DNA from: DRTC01 sp964521025
GTDB lineage: Bacteria > Cloacimonadota > Cloacimonadia > Cloacimonadales > TCS61
Length of the DNA stretch: 64,000 nucleotides
NCBI GenBank assembly: GCA_964521025.1
Contig: CAZFPK010000009.1
Location: 1 to 64,000, forward strand
Direction: 5' to 3'
In this document: piece after piece, positions 1 through 9,874 of the stretch
How the letters are laid out: each line of letters opens with the position of its first letter
Position numbering within the stretch: the first letter of the stretch is position 1
Made by a program: the position numbers and the translations under genes
Notes under the pieces: model-generated
Told to the model about the DNA's origin: nothing
What the model saw: only the letters and a program-made list of their open reading frames with translations
Database searches by the model: none

Positions 1-255
1 AAATTGAGAATTACCGATGATATTTACAAATTCTTTTTTTGCGAGATCGTCAATCATCTTTCTCGGATTTTTCGTCCAGAAAACAAAACAGAGAACATCC
101 TCTTTGATCAAACTAACTTTCCTGACCTGGTTTGGATTAAAAGGATTCTTAACATTAACAAAACCTTGATCAAGTTTATCTAAAAACCAGTCGCTGTGAA
201 AAGCAGGGATATCCGTTCTCCTGCTGACGCTGATGATATTTTTTTTATTCTTCAT
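1..255 (-). CDS. DUF1848 family protein, 3' part cut by the window edge
   Basis: Reading the minus strand from the ATG at 253-255 gives 85 codons open to the window edge. The N-terminus reads ISVSRRTDIPAFHSDWF, followed by NPFNPNQVRKVSL and VFWTKNP, which is the characteristic start of DUF1848 proteins (cytoplasmic, full length usually about 300 residues, thought to bind an Fe-S cluster near the C-terminus). Biochemical function is not established. The rest lies left of the window. It is divergent from the ABC pair that starts at 420; the gap carries one arm of the 42-bp inverted repeat. Confidence 0.8.
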   Translation of the reverse strand, partial: MKNKKNIISVSRRTDIPAFHSDWFLDKLDQGFVNVKNPFNPNQVRKVSLIKEDVLCFVFWTKNPRKMIDDLAKKEFVNIIGNSQF

Positions 256-333
256 AAGGTGATTTTTTTAATAATGATCTTTGATGCAAGATATTTATGT
301 AGAACCGAATTTGTTCAGTATCCCTAAAAAAAT

Positions 334-375
334 CGGAACAATCCGTCAAAAGCCGGACTAAAGGTTCCGAACTAC
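334..375. repeat. Left arm of a perfect 42-bp inverted repeat
   Basis: The 42 bases at 334-375 are the exact reverse complement of 2445-2486. The two arms enclose the LolC-like permease and LolD genes. Each arm is itself partly palindromic (GGAAC...GTTCC), resembling the other hairpin repeats of this window. There is no transposase between them. Confidence 0.9.
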
Positions 376-419
376 AGACAAAAGTTGACAGAATTCATTG
401 ATCCTAAAAGTTAAACACC

Positions 420-1646
420 ATGAATAAAGTTGTCGGATATTTTTTGAAGAAATATTTTTTTTCTACCAAAAAGGAATGGCTGCGGTTTGATTCGATCTTT
501 ATGGTAGTCGGGATCATCATTTCGGTTGCGACACTAACGGTCTCTCTCTCGATTTTTGAAGGATATGAGAAAGTTCTGAAAAAGACGATTTTAGGAGTCA
601 ATTCCCATATTTATATTTTTAATCCCGGTGAAGGAAACCTGACAGAGGAAAATGTTCAACAATTGTCAGCTTTTTGTGAGGATCAACCTGAAATCGAGAG
701 TTATGCAGCCATCATTGTGACGCAGGCAATGTGTACAAATGAGAATCGAGTCAAAGGTTGTTTGATCAGGGGAATCGATTGGAAACAGAAAAATTTGCCG
801 ACTTCCTATAAAAAAAATGTTTCCGAAGGAAAGCATGAATTACAAAATTTAGATGATGCAGTCATCGGTTATAAACTGGCAAAAAATCTTAACCTGACAA
901 TTGGTGATACTTTGACATTGCTCAGTCCATTGAATTCACAAATCACTCCTTTGGGAATGAAACAGCAAAAACTGGATTTTATCATTGTCGGTCTTTATCG
1001 ATCGGGAATGTATGAATATGACAGCAAATATGTGTTTTTAAATTATCAAGCCGCGGCAGAATTCATATCTGCAAAAAATGAATATTCGATGATGGAGATA
1101 AAGCTCTCGGATGAAAATATCGAAAGAGCGGACTATCTGGCTTATCGCTGGTCTTCCGAACTCGATCATAAATTCCAGATAACTTCCTGGATCGATTTTA
1201 ACGGGAATCTTTTTTCTCTTTTGAAATTAGAAAAATGGGTTATTTTCATTATTCTCAGCTTCCTCATTTTGATCGCTTCCTTCAATGTCGTTAGTTCTGT
1301 TTCAACATCGATCATTGAAAAAAAACAGGAGCTGGGAATTCTAAAAGCATTTGGAGCATCGAGCAAAATCCTGAAAAATATCTTTATCGGAAAGACATTT
1401 TTCATTTCGATTTTTGCTATTACTGCTGGTCAGATTCTTGGTGTTCTGATAGCTGTTTTTTTGAGTAAACAGACTTTTTTCCTATTAAAAGGAGATGTCT
1501 ATTTTTTAGAAAAGATCAATGTGAGTTTTAATTTTTTGAGTTGGATGATAATTCTGATTGTGTCATTGCTCTTAATATCCGGTGCGTCGGTTGTTCCTCT
1601 GAAAAAAATCACGAAATTGGAAGTTACGGAGATTTTACGAAGTTGA
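420..1646 (+). CDS. lolC: LolC/LolE-family ABC transporter permease
   Basis: This 408-residue membrane protein is a lipoprotein-release (LolC/E) type permease of the MacB/FtsX fold. It has one N-terminal membrane helix (about residues 25-46), a large periplasmic domain (about 50-270) and three C-terminal helices (about 272-297, 321-350, 373-396). The cytoplasmic coupling motif EKKQELGILKAFGAS after the second helix is the hallmark of LolC/E and contacts the ATPase. The next gene is the matching LolD ATPase. With a single permease gene the complex is probably a homodimer (LolF-like). The ribosome-binding site is weak. Expected role: passing lipoproteins from the inner membrane to the outer-membrane pathway. 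Confidence 0.85.
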   Translation: MNKVVGYFLKKYFFSTKKEWLRFDSIFMVVGIIISVATLTVSLSIFEGYEKVLKKTILGVNSHIYIFNPGEGNLTEENVQQLSAFCEDQPEIESYAAIIVTQAMCTNENRVKGCLIRGIDWKQKNLPTSYKKNVSEGKHELQNLDDAVIGYKLAKNLNLTIGDTLTLLSPLNSQITPLGMKQQKLDFIIVGLYRSGMYEYDSKYVFLNYQAAAEFISAKNEYSMMEIKLSDENIERADYLAYRWSSELDHKFQITSWIDFNGNLFSLLKLEKWVIFIILSFLILIASFNVVSSVSTSIIEKKQELGILKAFGASSKILKNIFIGKTFFISIFAITAGQILGVLIAVFLSKQTFFLLKGDVYFLEKINVSFNFLSWMIILIVSLLLISGASVVPLKKITKLEVTEILRS

Positions 1647-1670
1647 ATTGATTGAATTAGGTGATTGGGT

Positions 1671-1705
1671 GTCATTCTGTCCGGCAGCTGCCGGATCGGA
1701 ATGAC
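1671..1705. repeat. Imperfect palindrome between permease and ATPase genes
   Basis: GTCATTC ... GAATGAC arms surround a TCCGGCAG/CTGCCGGA inner palindrome, giving a long hairpin just upstream of the lolD ribosome-binding site. There is no T-tract after it, so it is more likely an intergenic repeat or an mRNA-processing structure than a terminator. Confidence 0.65.
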
Positions 1706-1720
1706 AGAAAAGGATTTATA

Positions 1721-2392
1721 ATGTGTTTATTAAAAGTTGAAAACCTCAAAAAAAGTTATAAGGAAGCAACCGGTAGATTAAAGGTTCTAAATGGTATAAA
1801 CCTGGAAGTAAAATCCAGAGAAACAGTCGTCATAACCGGTGAATCTGGAAGCGGGAAAAGTACATTATTACATCTTCTGGGAATGCTGGATAGTCCGGAT
1901 GAAGGAAGAATCTTTTACTCGGGAAATGAGATAAAGATCAATGATAAAAAAGTTAATGAATTCCGGAATAAAAAGATCGGTTTTGTCTTTCAATTCCATT
2001 ACCTTTTGGGTGATTTTACCGCAGAAGAAAATGTTGCGATGCCTATGTTTTTATTTACTAAAAATTTAAAGAGGAGTATTTCCGAAGCACGGAAATTATT
2101 GAAATCTCTCGACATCTATACCAGAAAAGATCATTATCCAAACCAATTGAGCGGAGGTGAACAGCAGCGAGTTGCGGTTGCTCGTGCTCTGATCAACAGT
2201 CCGGAGATCATCTTTGCCGACGAACCGACCGGAAACCTTGATGCTCATCACAGCGAAGAATTGATCAACCTTATCATGTATCTCAATAACGATAAGAAAC
2301 AGACATTCGTCATCGTGACCCATAACCGTGAAATTGCCGAGAAAATGAATCGGCACCTACATCTCGAAGAAGGAATTCTTAAGGAAATTTGA
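1721..2392 (+). CDS. lolD: LolD-like ABC transporter ATPase
   Basis: A 223-residue ATPase that powers the preceding permease. Visible motifs are Walker A GESGSGKST, Q-loop in GFVFQFHYLL, signature LSGGEQQRVAVARAL, Walker B IIFADEPTGNLD and the switch His in VTHN, all as in LolD/MacB ATPases. I start at ATG 1721, which has AAGGA nearby; an in-frame ATG at 1661 would translate through the palindrome at 1671-1705 and add a non-homologous tail. The gene probably forms an operon with the permease. Cytoplasmic, membrane-associated. Confidence 0.9.
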   Translation: MCLLKVENLKKSYKEATGRLKVLNGINLEVKSRETVVITGESGSGKSTLLHLLGMLDSPDEGRIFYSGNEIKINDKKVNEFRNKKIGFVFQFHYLLGDFTAEENVAMPMFLFTKNLKRSISEARKLLKSLDIYTRKDHYPNQLSGGEQQRVAVARALINSPEIIFADEPTGNLDAHHSEELINLIMYLNNDKKQTFVIVTHNREIAEKMNRHLHLEEGILKEI

Positions 2393-2444
2393 TATTGAAT
2401 ATTAAATATTAAAAGTCAATAATGTTGATGATTGTTCAATGAAT

Positions 2445-2486
2445 GTAGTTCGGAACCTTTAGTCCGGCTTTTGACGGATTGTTCCG
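2445..2486. repeat. Right arm of a perfect 42-bp inverted repeat
   Basis: Exact reverse complement of 334-375. It lies in the 153-bp gap between lolD and the TamB gene, so the two copies bracket the ABC pair. Confidence 0.9.
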
Positions 2487-2545
2487 AGTATAAAAAAATG
2501 AAGACAGAATTTTGATTGTTGATAGTTGATTTTTTAGAGGAATAA

Positions 2546-5500
2546 TTGAAAAAAAAGAAATGGCTTTTAATTATTGTCGGAATCATTTTTGTTATTAATA
2601 TTTTTTTTTATATCGCCCTCAGAATGACAAAAGTGGACGAGATCGTAAGGAAACGACTATCCGCATATCTTGCAGAAAAATTAAAAGCAGATGTTTCCAT
2701 CGAACATCTCTCTTTCAATGATAAGCAGTTGAATATATCCAATTTGATAATTATCGATTCTGTGGGCACTTACCGGTTTTCCATCAAACAGATCTATGTA
2801 GAATACAATTTGCTTAAACTCCTGTTTTCGAAATTCAAAAATTTACATGCTGTTAAAAATATTAAAATATATGAACCGGATATTTCCCTGGAAATATTTT
2901 TGAATGATGAGAAAGTTCCCGATAAAGAAAAAAAGAATTTTGAAATTCCCGAGTTAAAAGACTTTTTCAAAAAATTAGATGTTAATGAGGGGAAGTTTTC
3001 TCTAGATTATGCAAATGATGTTTTAAAATTCCGTAATTCATGGCGGAATATTTCCTTAAATATTAAAAATACTTCCGGGTCAAAAATAAATTTGCAGGCA
3101 GTTTCTGCCGATTCATCCAGACTAAAGATCGAAGCATTTCTTAAAAAAAATTCTTTAGAAAAAACAGGAATAGTTGTCTCAGATTTTTTCCCGGAAAAAC
3201 TTGAAATTAACTTTCTCGATTCTATTTCCGCCAAAATAACTCTCGATGCAGATTTTGAAAAAGGAATCTTTTTATACAATGGTTATTTAAAAGATTTTTA
3301 TATGCGGAAATTTGAGAAAGACGCAGTTGCCGAAAAGGTTACTTTTTCCGGAAATAAGAAAAATTTCACGATCGGTTTCGAGAATTTGCTAATAGATGGA
3401 AATGATTTTAAAGGAAAAGCTTTTATCGATAATTTCCTCGAAGATGGTTCGATTTCAGCCGGTTTAATGTCCTCAAAAATCGATCTTTCTCAATATATCG
3501 ATATTATGAATGGAAAAGCTGCAATTGAAATGAAAGTGCTCGGAAAGTTGAAAAATCCGGAAATCAAAACAAACCTGCTTTCGAAAAAAATAAATATTCT
3601 AAACCAGGAAATTACTGATATTTCCATCCGGACAAAACTGAAAAGAAACAAAGTACAATTATTTTTAGATCGTGCAAATTGGGAAAATAATCTGGTTCAG
3701 GGTAAAGGAAGTTATGATTTCAACAAAGAATTTACATTTCAGGCAACATCCGAAAATATGAAATTCCGGAGAAGCAGCTTCTTAATAACAGGAAACATGA
3801 ACACAGATATTTTCTATAAAAAGGAACTGGAAGTTGATTTGAATTTGAATGATCTGCATGTCGAAAATAAACAAAACAATATTTCTAATTTGAATTTATC
3901 TGCAAAACTTTCCGGAAACGAATTTTTAGTGGATGTGAACCGTAAAAAAGATGATATTTTTCTTCACGGCAGCGGAAATATAAAATCCCGCGAGCTCGAT
4001 GCGGAACTGAAATTAAAGAGATTCGATCTGAATGCTCCATTGAAAAAAATCGCCTTACCGCTCGTTTCCGGGAACATTAAACTTCAAGCAAGACCGGACA
4101 GCCTGACTGCTGAATCTTCTTTGAGATTATTCGACCAGGATTTCGGAAAATTAGATGGTATCTTTCTGACAACATTCTCTGCTGACTTGAAAAATGAGAA
4201 ATCTTACTTTAAATTGGAATCCCATAATGCAAAACTGAATTATGAACCATTCCGGGTGAAAATCTCGGCAAATGGTTCGCTCGATAGTCTGAAAACGGAA
4301 GAATTTCTTCTTAATGAATCCATCGAATTAGAAATCTGGTCAAGATTGAAACCGGAATTCGATTTCGGTATTTCAACGCTCGGAAAATCTGTTAAGATAA
4401 ACGAATATTTGAAATATATGACAAATTACACGACCGCAAATAATTTTAAAGGTCTGCTCGATTTTTCCGTTAATTATGATTCCCGTGAGCAAGGGCACAT
4501 TTCCGGTAATTTTGAAATATCCGAATTTAATTATGGCGACCTGAAAAACCTTAACACTCGATTCCAGGTTCATGGAAATAATTCCCTGATCAAATTACGA
4601 AACTTCAAGACAAGAACCAATAATAAGGAATTCCTGCATCTCGACGGAGAATTGGATTTGTCGGAAAAACCGGTTTTCAGGACTTCCGGTTCGGTCGAAA
4701 AACTAAAGCCCGAGTATATTTACCCCGAATCCGGAATTTCCGGAATGATCGATGCAGATTTTTCTTTAACCCTGTCAGAGAAAAGAAAAAATTTTACGAT
4801 TGATTTGACTGCTCAGCAAACAGATACTTATGGAATAAAAGCAGATTCGATCAATTGTATTATCAGCCAGGAAGACAGTTTATTGAATATTACAAAACTG
4901 ACCATCAAAAAAGAATCGGAGATAGATCTGAAATGCAGAGGAGCGATCGGTTATAATATTTTAAGCAATGAATCCTATCCTGATACAAACTGCGTAGAAT
5001 TCGATTTTCAAGGTGATCTTCTGAAAATGCTCGCAGACCGGATCGATTATTTTGAAAACGGAAGTTCGAGAACAACTCTGAATCTAAAACTGCAAATGGG
5101 TCAGTCGGGACTTTCCGTGAGCCGGGGAAATTTTGTTTTGACCAAAGGAACCCTGGAATTAAAAGACCAATTAGAGAGAGTAGAGAAAATAAATATTAAA
5201 TTCGCGATCGATGATAACAACCTGGCAATCAAAACATGCAGATTAAGAATGGGAGAGGGAAGACTTTATATATCGAATAAGATCGATAATGATGATCGGG
5301 ACTTTGTTCTGGGAATGATAAACCTGGGAAAATTCTATGTTCATACAAATGAACAGGGTTTGATCATCCATATTCCTGAATATACTCCAAAAAGTTCAGT
5401 TGCCGGGTTTGTCATAAAAGGAAGAGACTCGAATGACCTTATAGTTTCCGGTCCCTTTAACGATATTCACATTCTCGGTGATATTTATGTTTCAAACGGC

Positions 5501-6508
5501 AAACTGATCTATCCTCCCCAAACCGATAACCTGCTCAATCTTTTCGGGATCCTCACCGAATCCGGAGAAGATAAAACAAGCGAATTCAACTATCCGTTCA
5601 CTATGGATTTGATGCTCATCGCAGCAGACAATATCAATTATGTTACTTATCCCACCAATTTGCTGGTCAATAAGGGAGGTTATTTGCATCTCAAATGTGA
5701 GAACGGCAGGTTGTTCGCAGCCGATGCCCATTTCATTTCCGAAGAAGGTGAGATCGATTTTGTGGGTTCGAGATTAATTGCGGATTATATTCAAGTTATG
5801 CTGAGTGATCTACGGGATGAGGTGAATATTCGGGGAACATTTTATAAGAAAGCTGCTGATGGGACATTGATCACACTCGATGTTTTTACGGAACGAACCC
5901 ACGAAGGTAAGATCAGCCTTCAATTCCGTTTGAACAGCGATGATCCCCAGGATGAGATGTTCGATATTATTGCCAAACTCCGTTATAATAGGAGTATGGA
6001 TGAGATCTCGGAATCCCAGAAAAATTCTTTGCTGCAGGATGAAATCATCCAGATAGCAGGCATCGAGATCGGAAGTGTATTGTTCAATCCTTTCATTTAT
6101 CCGCTGGAAAACAGGTTGCGCCAATGGCTCGATCTCGATTATTTCCAGATCCAGACCGAGATCATCCGGAATTTCTTTAACCGCTATTACTCGGACCAGA
6201 ACCGGAGAGACCTGCTGATCGAAGAAACCGGCAATGATTACCAGGAAAAAGATTATTATATGTTCCTGAACAACCTTACCATCAGGATGGGAAAATATAT
6301 CAGCAACGACCTTTTCCTCGATTACAAAGCCCAGTTCCAGAAACCGGAAGACCTAGCTGTGGGCTCCGATATGGGGATTTACCATTTCTTTGCCCTCAGG
6401 TATGACCTGCCTTATAAATTCAAGATCTCATATAAATATAATATCATGCCCTTCGAGGAAGAGAATTCGCATGAGATTTTGCTGGAGAGGTCGTTTAAGT
6501 TCTGGTAG
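2546..6508 (+). CDS. tamB: TamB/DUF490-type translocation and assembly module protein
   Basis: A 1320-residue envelope protein with one N-terminal membrane anchor (about residues 5-27) followed by a very long, beta-rich stretch. The C-terminal third has TamB-domain features (FNDIHILGDIYVSNGKLIYP, a RADGT-like segment, LRYNRSMDEISES) and ends in an aromatic beta-strand, ILLERSFKFW. TamB-family proteins form hydrophobic grooves bridging inner and outer membranes for phospholipid transport and outer-membrane protein assembly. The start is TTG at 2546, with AGAGG upstream; no better ATG exists. Its place after a Lol-type pair fits an envelope-biogenesis neighbourhood. No TamA partner is visible. 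Confidence 0.85.
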   Translation: MKKKKWLLIIVGIIFVINIFFYIALRMTKVDEIVRKRLSAYLAEKLKADVSIEHLSFNDKQLNISNLIIIDSVGTYRFSIKQIYVEYNLLKLLFSKFKNLHAVKNIKIYEPDISLEIFLNDEKVPDKEKKNFEIPELKDFFKKLDVNEGKFSLDYANDVLKFRNSWRNISLNIKNTSGSKINLQAVSADSSRLKIEAFLKKNSLEKTGIVVSDFFPEKLEINFLDSISAKITLDADFEKGIFLYNGYLKDFYMRKFEKDAVAEKVTFSGNKKNFTIGFENLLIDGNDFKGKAFIDNFLEDGSISAGLMSSKIDLSQYIDIMNGKAAIEMKVLGKLKNPEIKTNLLSKKINILNQEITDISIRTKLKRNKVQLFLDRANWENNLVQGKGSYDFNKEFTFQATSENMKFRRSSFLITGNMNTDIFYKKELEVDLNLNDLHVENKQNNISNLNLSAKLSGNEFLVDVNRKKDDIFLHGSGNIKSRELDAELKLKRFDLNAPLKKIALPLVSGNIKLQARPDSLTAESSLRLFDQDFGKLDGIFLTTFSADLKNEKSYFKLESHNAKLNYEPFRVKISANGSLDSLKTEEFLLNESIELEIWSRLKPEFDFGISTLGKSVKINEYLKYMTNYTTANNFKGLLDFSVNYDSREQGHISGNFEISEFNYGDLKNLNTRFQVHGNNSLIKLRNFKTRTNNKEFLHLDGELDLSEKPVFRTSGSVEKLKPEYIYPESGISGMIDADFSLTLSEKRKNFTIDLTAQQTDTYGIKADSINCIISQEDSLLNITKLTIKKESEIDLKCRGAIGYNILSNESYPDTNCVEFDFQGDLLKMLADRIDYFENGSSRTTLNLKLQMGQSGLSVSRGNFVLTKGTLELKDQLERVEKINIKFAIDDNNLAIKTCRLRMGEGRLYISNKIDNDDRDFVLGMINLGKFYVHTNEQGLIIHIPEYTPKSSVAGFVIKGRDSNDLIVSGPFNDIHILGDIYVSNGKLIYPPQTDNLLNLFGILTESGEDKTSEFNYPFTMDLMLIAADNINYVTYPTNLLVNKGGYLHLKCENGRLFAADAHFISEEGEIDFVGSRLIADYIQVMLSDLRDEVNIRGTFYKKAADGTLITLDVFTERTHEGKISLQFRLNSDDPQDEMFDIIAKLRYNRSMDEISESQKNSLLQDEIIQIAGIEIGSVLFNPFIYPLENRLRQWLDLDYFQIQTEIIRNFFNRYYSDQNRRDLLIEETGNDYQEKDYYMFLNNLTIRMGKYISNDLFLDYKAQFQKPEDLAVGSDMGIYHFFALRYDLPYKFKISYKYNIMPFEEENSHEILLERSFKFW

Positions 6509-7136
6509 ATTAGTCTTTACTTCGCTACGCTGTGATGGGTCACTTCATCACATCGAAGGCGACGTTACGCAATGTCGCCTGCAAAAAAACCGGACTTCCT
6601 CGCTTGCAGGGAGTTCGATATGGGAAATTTCCTGTTCAATACCTTGTCCGGCATCTGACGGATTGGCTATTCAAATTGTCCTCAACTCGAGTTTCTAACA
6701 TACCCCACGGCTGAAGCCGCACCCCTCTGATAGAGGGGATTATTCGTGGATGATAACATTTTTTCCCCGTCCTGATGGACAAGGCTATTCATTATATTCA
6801 ATCAGTCTCAACTCGCAATGCATAGCAAGTCGAGTCTGATTGTTCCCTAATTCAACCAATTCCCCTATATGCTCGTTCCCACGCTCCTGCGTGGGAATGT
6901 TGTATCTGTTCTTTCCCACAGCGAAGGCGACATTGCGTAATGTTGCCCTCAAAAGACCGTCAAAAGACCGGACTTCCTCGCTTGCAGGGAGTTTGATCTT
7001 TTGAAGATTCTGCTGTACGAAGAACTCCCATGTACATTCCCACGCGGGAGCGTTGGAACGAGAAAGGAAAAGATATTTATAGACAGAATATCTGATCCAA
7101 AAAGAAGTTGCCTTCAAAAAAAAAGTTGGAACAGGA
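6509..7136. repeat. 628-bp non-coding stretch of mixed palindromic repeats
   Basis: No credible gene. The stretch holds several repeat families found elsewhere here: two copies of a 24-base segment with a CTCGCTTGCAGGGAG core (6591-6614 and 6969-6992), GGCGACGTTACGC-type dyads (near 6558 and 6926), a GGCTGAAGCC / CCCCTCTGATAGAGGGG unit (about 6703-6741), an ACTCGC...GCAAGTCGAGT dyad (6805-6840), a perfect TTCCCACGC/GCGTGGGAA hairpin (6876-6897) and a degenerate copy (7037-7058). It looks like a nest of small repeats that insert into one another. Confidence 0.75.
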
Positions 7137-8435
7137 ATGAGATTAGATAAACTTGAGCAGAAGACCTTTATCTTGTTGTTGCAGGTTGCTTTTTTTACGG
7201 GATTCATCAACAGTGCATCGCATCTGCAGGATATTATCGCCAAAAAAGCGCTGCACGCTCTCGACTGGCAGATAACGCTGCTCGTGATGCTCTGGCCAAT
7301 TTCCAATTTGTTCTCCATCTGGTGGGGCAAGATCCTCGAACAATCAAAGAAAATCGGAAAATATTTAGTGATCTCCGGATTTGTGGGCAGGCTCATCCTT
7401 ATCTTAATGCTCTGGATCAATAGTTATTACGAATACCTGCTTATCTTTGTCGTCTTTTTCTCGTTCAACGGGCTGATCATTCCGGCAACGAATTCCATCT
7501 ACCAGCATAATGTCGGAATTGCGAATCGGGGTTTAATGTTCGGTTATACCGCGAGTTTAACGACTCTTATTACGCTGGTTGGAAGTTACTTTGTCGGACG
7601 GATTCTCGATGCGAACGAAAACTGGTTCCGTGTCTTTTATGCAATTGTGGGAGTTTTGGGATGTTACAGTTCCCTGTTGCTGGCTTTGATAAAAGTGAAG
7701 AAGAAGGATTTTGATCCGGCAATGAAAACAGATTTGAAGAAATTGTTTTTCAGCCCGGTATCGAGAACCCTGGAAGTGATGAAGAAAAATCGTAATTATG
7801 CGATCTTCCAGCGGAATTTTTTTATTTACGGAGCAGGATTTTTGATCGTAACGCCGGTCATCCCGAAATATTTGGTAGAAATCCTGAAGATGAATTATAC
7901 TTATTCTTTTGTGGGAAGAGCAGTGATCACCCAAATTCCGATATTATTTCTGGCGCCGGTTGCCGGTAAAATTTTTGACAGGAAAAATCCTGCGTACTTT
8001 TCGAGTTTTGCTTTTGCTTCTCTTTGTTTTTATCCGTTATTTCTTTTGCTCTCCAGTTTCTTTATCGGATCGAATATTTCAATTTATTTGACATATTTTG
8101 CGTTCCTGATGTTTGGAATCGCCATGTCGTTCATTTTGATCAGCTGGAGCATCGGTTCGATGTATTTTGCCGGCAGGGAAGATGCCGCGATGTACCAGAG
8201 CGTTCATGTTACTTTGACCGGAGTACGCGGCTTGATCGCACCTGCTCTGGGATTTATGATCATGAAATTATTTGGAGTCAGGGCTGTATTCATCGTGTCG
8301 ATCTGTTTCCTGCTGATCGCATCTTTCTTGAGTTTCCGATTATATTTATCGATGGATAAGAAAGAATTCAGGTTTGACGAAAAAGCGAAGAAATTTTTTA
8401 TGTATGTGAGGAAACTGTTTCCGTTTGGAGGATGA
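7137..8435 (+). CDS. Major facilitator superfamily transporter
   Basis: A 432-residue polytopic membrane protein with about twelve hydrophobic helices in two six-helix halves joined by a charged loop (about residues 180-215, KVKKKDFDPAMKTDLKK). MFS-like loop motifs appear after helix 2 (WWGKILEQSKKIGK) and in the second half (APVAGKIFDRKNPAYF). The substrate cannot be told. The start ATG follows GGAACAGG. It stands alone between two repeat-rich gaps, so no pathway is suggested by context. Confidence 0.8.
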   Translation: MRLDKLEQKTFILLLQVAFFTGFINSASHLQDIIAKKALHALDWQITLLVMLWPISNLFSIWWGKILEQSKKIGKYLVISGFVGRLILILMLWINSYYEYLLIFVVFFSFNGLIIPATNSIYQHNVGIANRGLMFGYTASLTTLITLVGSYFVGRILDANENWFRVFYAIVGVLGCYSSLLLALIKVKKKDFDPAMKTDLKKLFFSPVSRTLEVMKKNRNYAIFQRNFFIYGAGFLIVTPVIPKYLVEILKMNYTYSFVGRAVITQIPILFLAPVAGKIFDRKNPAYFSSFAFASLCFYPLFLLLSSFFIGSNISIYLTYFAFLMFGIAMSFILISWSIGSMYFAGREDAAMYQSVHVTLTGVRGLIAPALGFMIMKLFGVRAVFIVSICFLLIASFLSFRLYLSMDKKEFRFDEKAKKFFMYVRKLFPFGG

Positions 8436-8761
8436 TAGTCTCGATACTTTCCGAAGCTTTCCCCCGAAGGAATTCTCTCGCTTAAGATTCGGAAAGCTGT
8501 GAGTTGAATTAGGTGAACTTGTTGAATTGGGAAAAAAGGAAAGGAGCTTGTTCCCAGACTCCTGTTTTGGAAAAAGATTGCTAAAGAAACTCCGTTTCGG
8601 AATAGCTTTAACAAAATTTATGAGAATAAGGAACAAAACGAGAAAAATTGAGTGCATTCCCAAACAGGAGTTTGGGAACGAGAACAACAAACTTTCCGAA
8701 TCTCAGTGAGAGAATTTCTCCGTTGGCAGCTTCTGAAAGGAAATTTTTGAATGGAAAAATT
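8436..8761. repeat. 326-bp repeat-bearing gap
   Basis: Contains a TTTCCGAAGC...GATTCGGAAAGC dyad near 8447-8492, a degenerate TTCCCA...TTGGAA unit near 8549-8570 and a perfect TTCCCAAAC/GTTTGGGAA hairpin at 8657-8678. In-frame start codons upstream of the amidase gene fall in these repeats. No other coding evidence. Confidence 0.65.
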
Positions 8762-9874
8762 ATGAGAAAGCAGATCATAATTATTTTGTTGATAATAATT
8801 GTTTATACTCTCGATTCTGATATCATCGTCGATTATAGATCGGAACTACCGTCCGAAACTATTCAAACCTGGTTGATCTCTGAAATCGAATATTTTAAAG
8901 CTAGCGATTTGAATAAAGTTTTTCGAGCCAGGCTCAAGCAAGACTTACTCGATCAGAGATTAAAGGTCAATATGTACGGCAAAGAGATGATCTTCCTGCT
9001 CGATTCTGCATATCTTTTTTTCCAAAATGAAATCTATAATTTCCAGCAGCCGGTTATTTCTCGAAATGGGAAATATTTCCTTCCTGTCTTTTTCCTGGAA
9101 AATGTCTTACCTTATTTATATCCTGATAAAATCCAATATAAAACCAATTTTATTTCAGCAGAACCTCCAATCGATAATTCCATCCGCAAGATAGTCATCG
9201 ATCCAGGACACGGCGGAAAAGACCCGGGAGCAGTCGGGTATTCCAAAAAGAATTTTGAAAAAGATGTTGTCCTCTCGGTTGCCAGAAAATTGAAAAGGAT
9301 ATTGCTCGAACAGATGAGTGTCGAGGTCTATCTAACAAGAGAAAATGACGATTTTGTTTCCCTGCAGAAAAGAACCAGATTTGCAAATGATAAAAAAGCC
9401 GACCTTTTTATTTCGATCCACTGTAATGCCGCCCGTAAGAAATCTGCGAATGGGATAGAAGTTTTTTTCCTTTCCACCGCAAAGACCGATGAAGCACGAG
9501 CAGTCGAAGCATTGGAAAACGATGTTGTTTTTAAATACGAAGGCGGGGAAGAAGCGGTCAGACAATATGATGATCTTGCTTTCATTCTCGCTGATATGGC
9601 CCAGAGCGAACATCTCGAAGAGAGTTATGATCTTTCCGTGCAGTTGCAGAACAATTTAGTGAAAAATGCGAAAAGTCATGATCGAGGTGTTAAACAGGCG
9701 AATTTTTATGTCTTGCGTGGTGCTTTTATGCCTGGTGTTCTGGTCGAACTCGGATTTCTTTCCAACAAAAATGAGGAAAAGAAATTGATCAAATCATCTT
9801 ACCAGAATAAACTTGCTCAAGCAATTTATCAAAGCATCCTGGATTTTAAGAAACGGTATGATCAGATGAATTAG
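8762..9874 (+). CDS. N-acetylmuramoyl-L-alanine amidase (Amidase_3)
   Basis: A 370-residue exported zinc amidase that cleaves the amide between MurNAc and the stem peptide of peptidoglycan. After a hydrophobic N-terminal segment (about residues 4-18) comes a region without clear motifs, then the catalytic domain from about residue 140: IVIDPGHGGKDPGA (zinc His), FISIHCNAA (second zinc His) and VLVELGFLSNKNEE (catalytic Glu), as in AmiA/B/C. I start at ATG 8762 because upstream in-frame codons are repeat DNA. Role: cell separation and wall turnover in the periplasm. Confidence 0.88.
   Translation: MRKQIIIILLIIIVYTLDSDIIVDYRSELPSETIQTWLISEIEYFKASDLNKVFRARLKQDLLDQRLKVNMYGKEMIFLLDSAYLFFQNEIYNFQQPVISRNGKYFLPVFFLENVLPYLYPDKIQYKTNFISAEPPIDNSIRKIVIDPGHGGKDPGAVGYSKKNFEKDVVLSVARKLKRILLEQMSVEVYLTRENDDFVSLQKRTRFANDKKADLFISIHCNAARKKSANGIEVFFLSTAKTDEARAVEALENDVVFKYEGGEEAVRQYDDLAFILADMAQSEHLEESYDLSVQLQNNLVKNAKSHDRGVKQANFYVLRGAFMPGVLVELGFLSNKNEEKKLIKSSYQNKLAQAIYQSILDFKKRYDQMN

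Noticed and set aside
7143..7420. Minus-strand open frame of about 200 codons over the repeat gap and the MFS gene start
   Set aside because: It runs through repeat DNA and overlaps the well-supported MFS gene; no homology features.
8648..8761. N-terminal extension of the amidase
   Set aside because: The added residues are translated from palindromic repeat DNA and would displace the signal sequence from the N-terminus.
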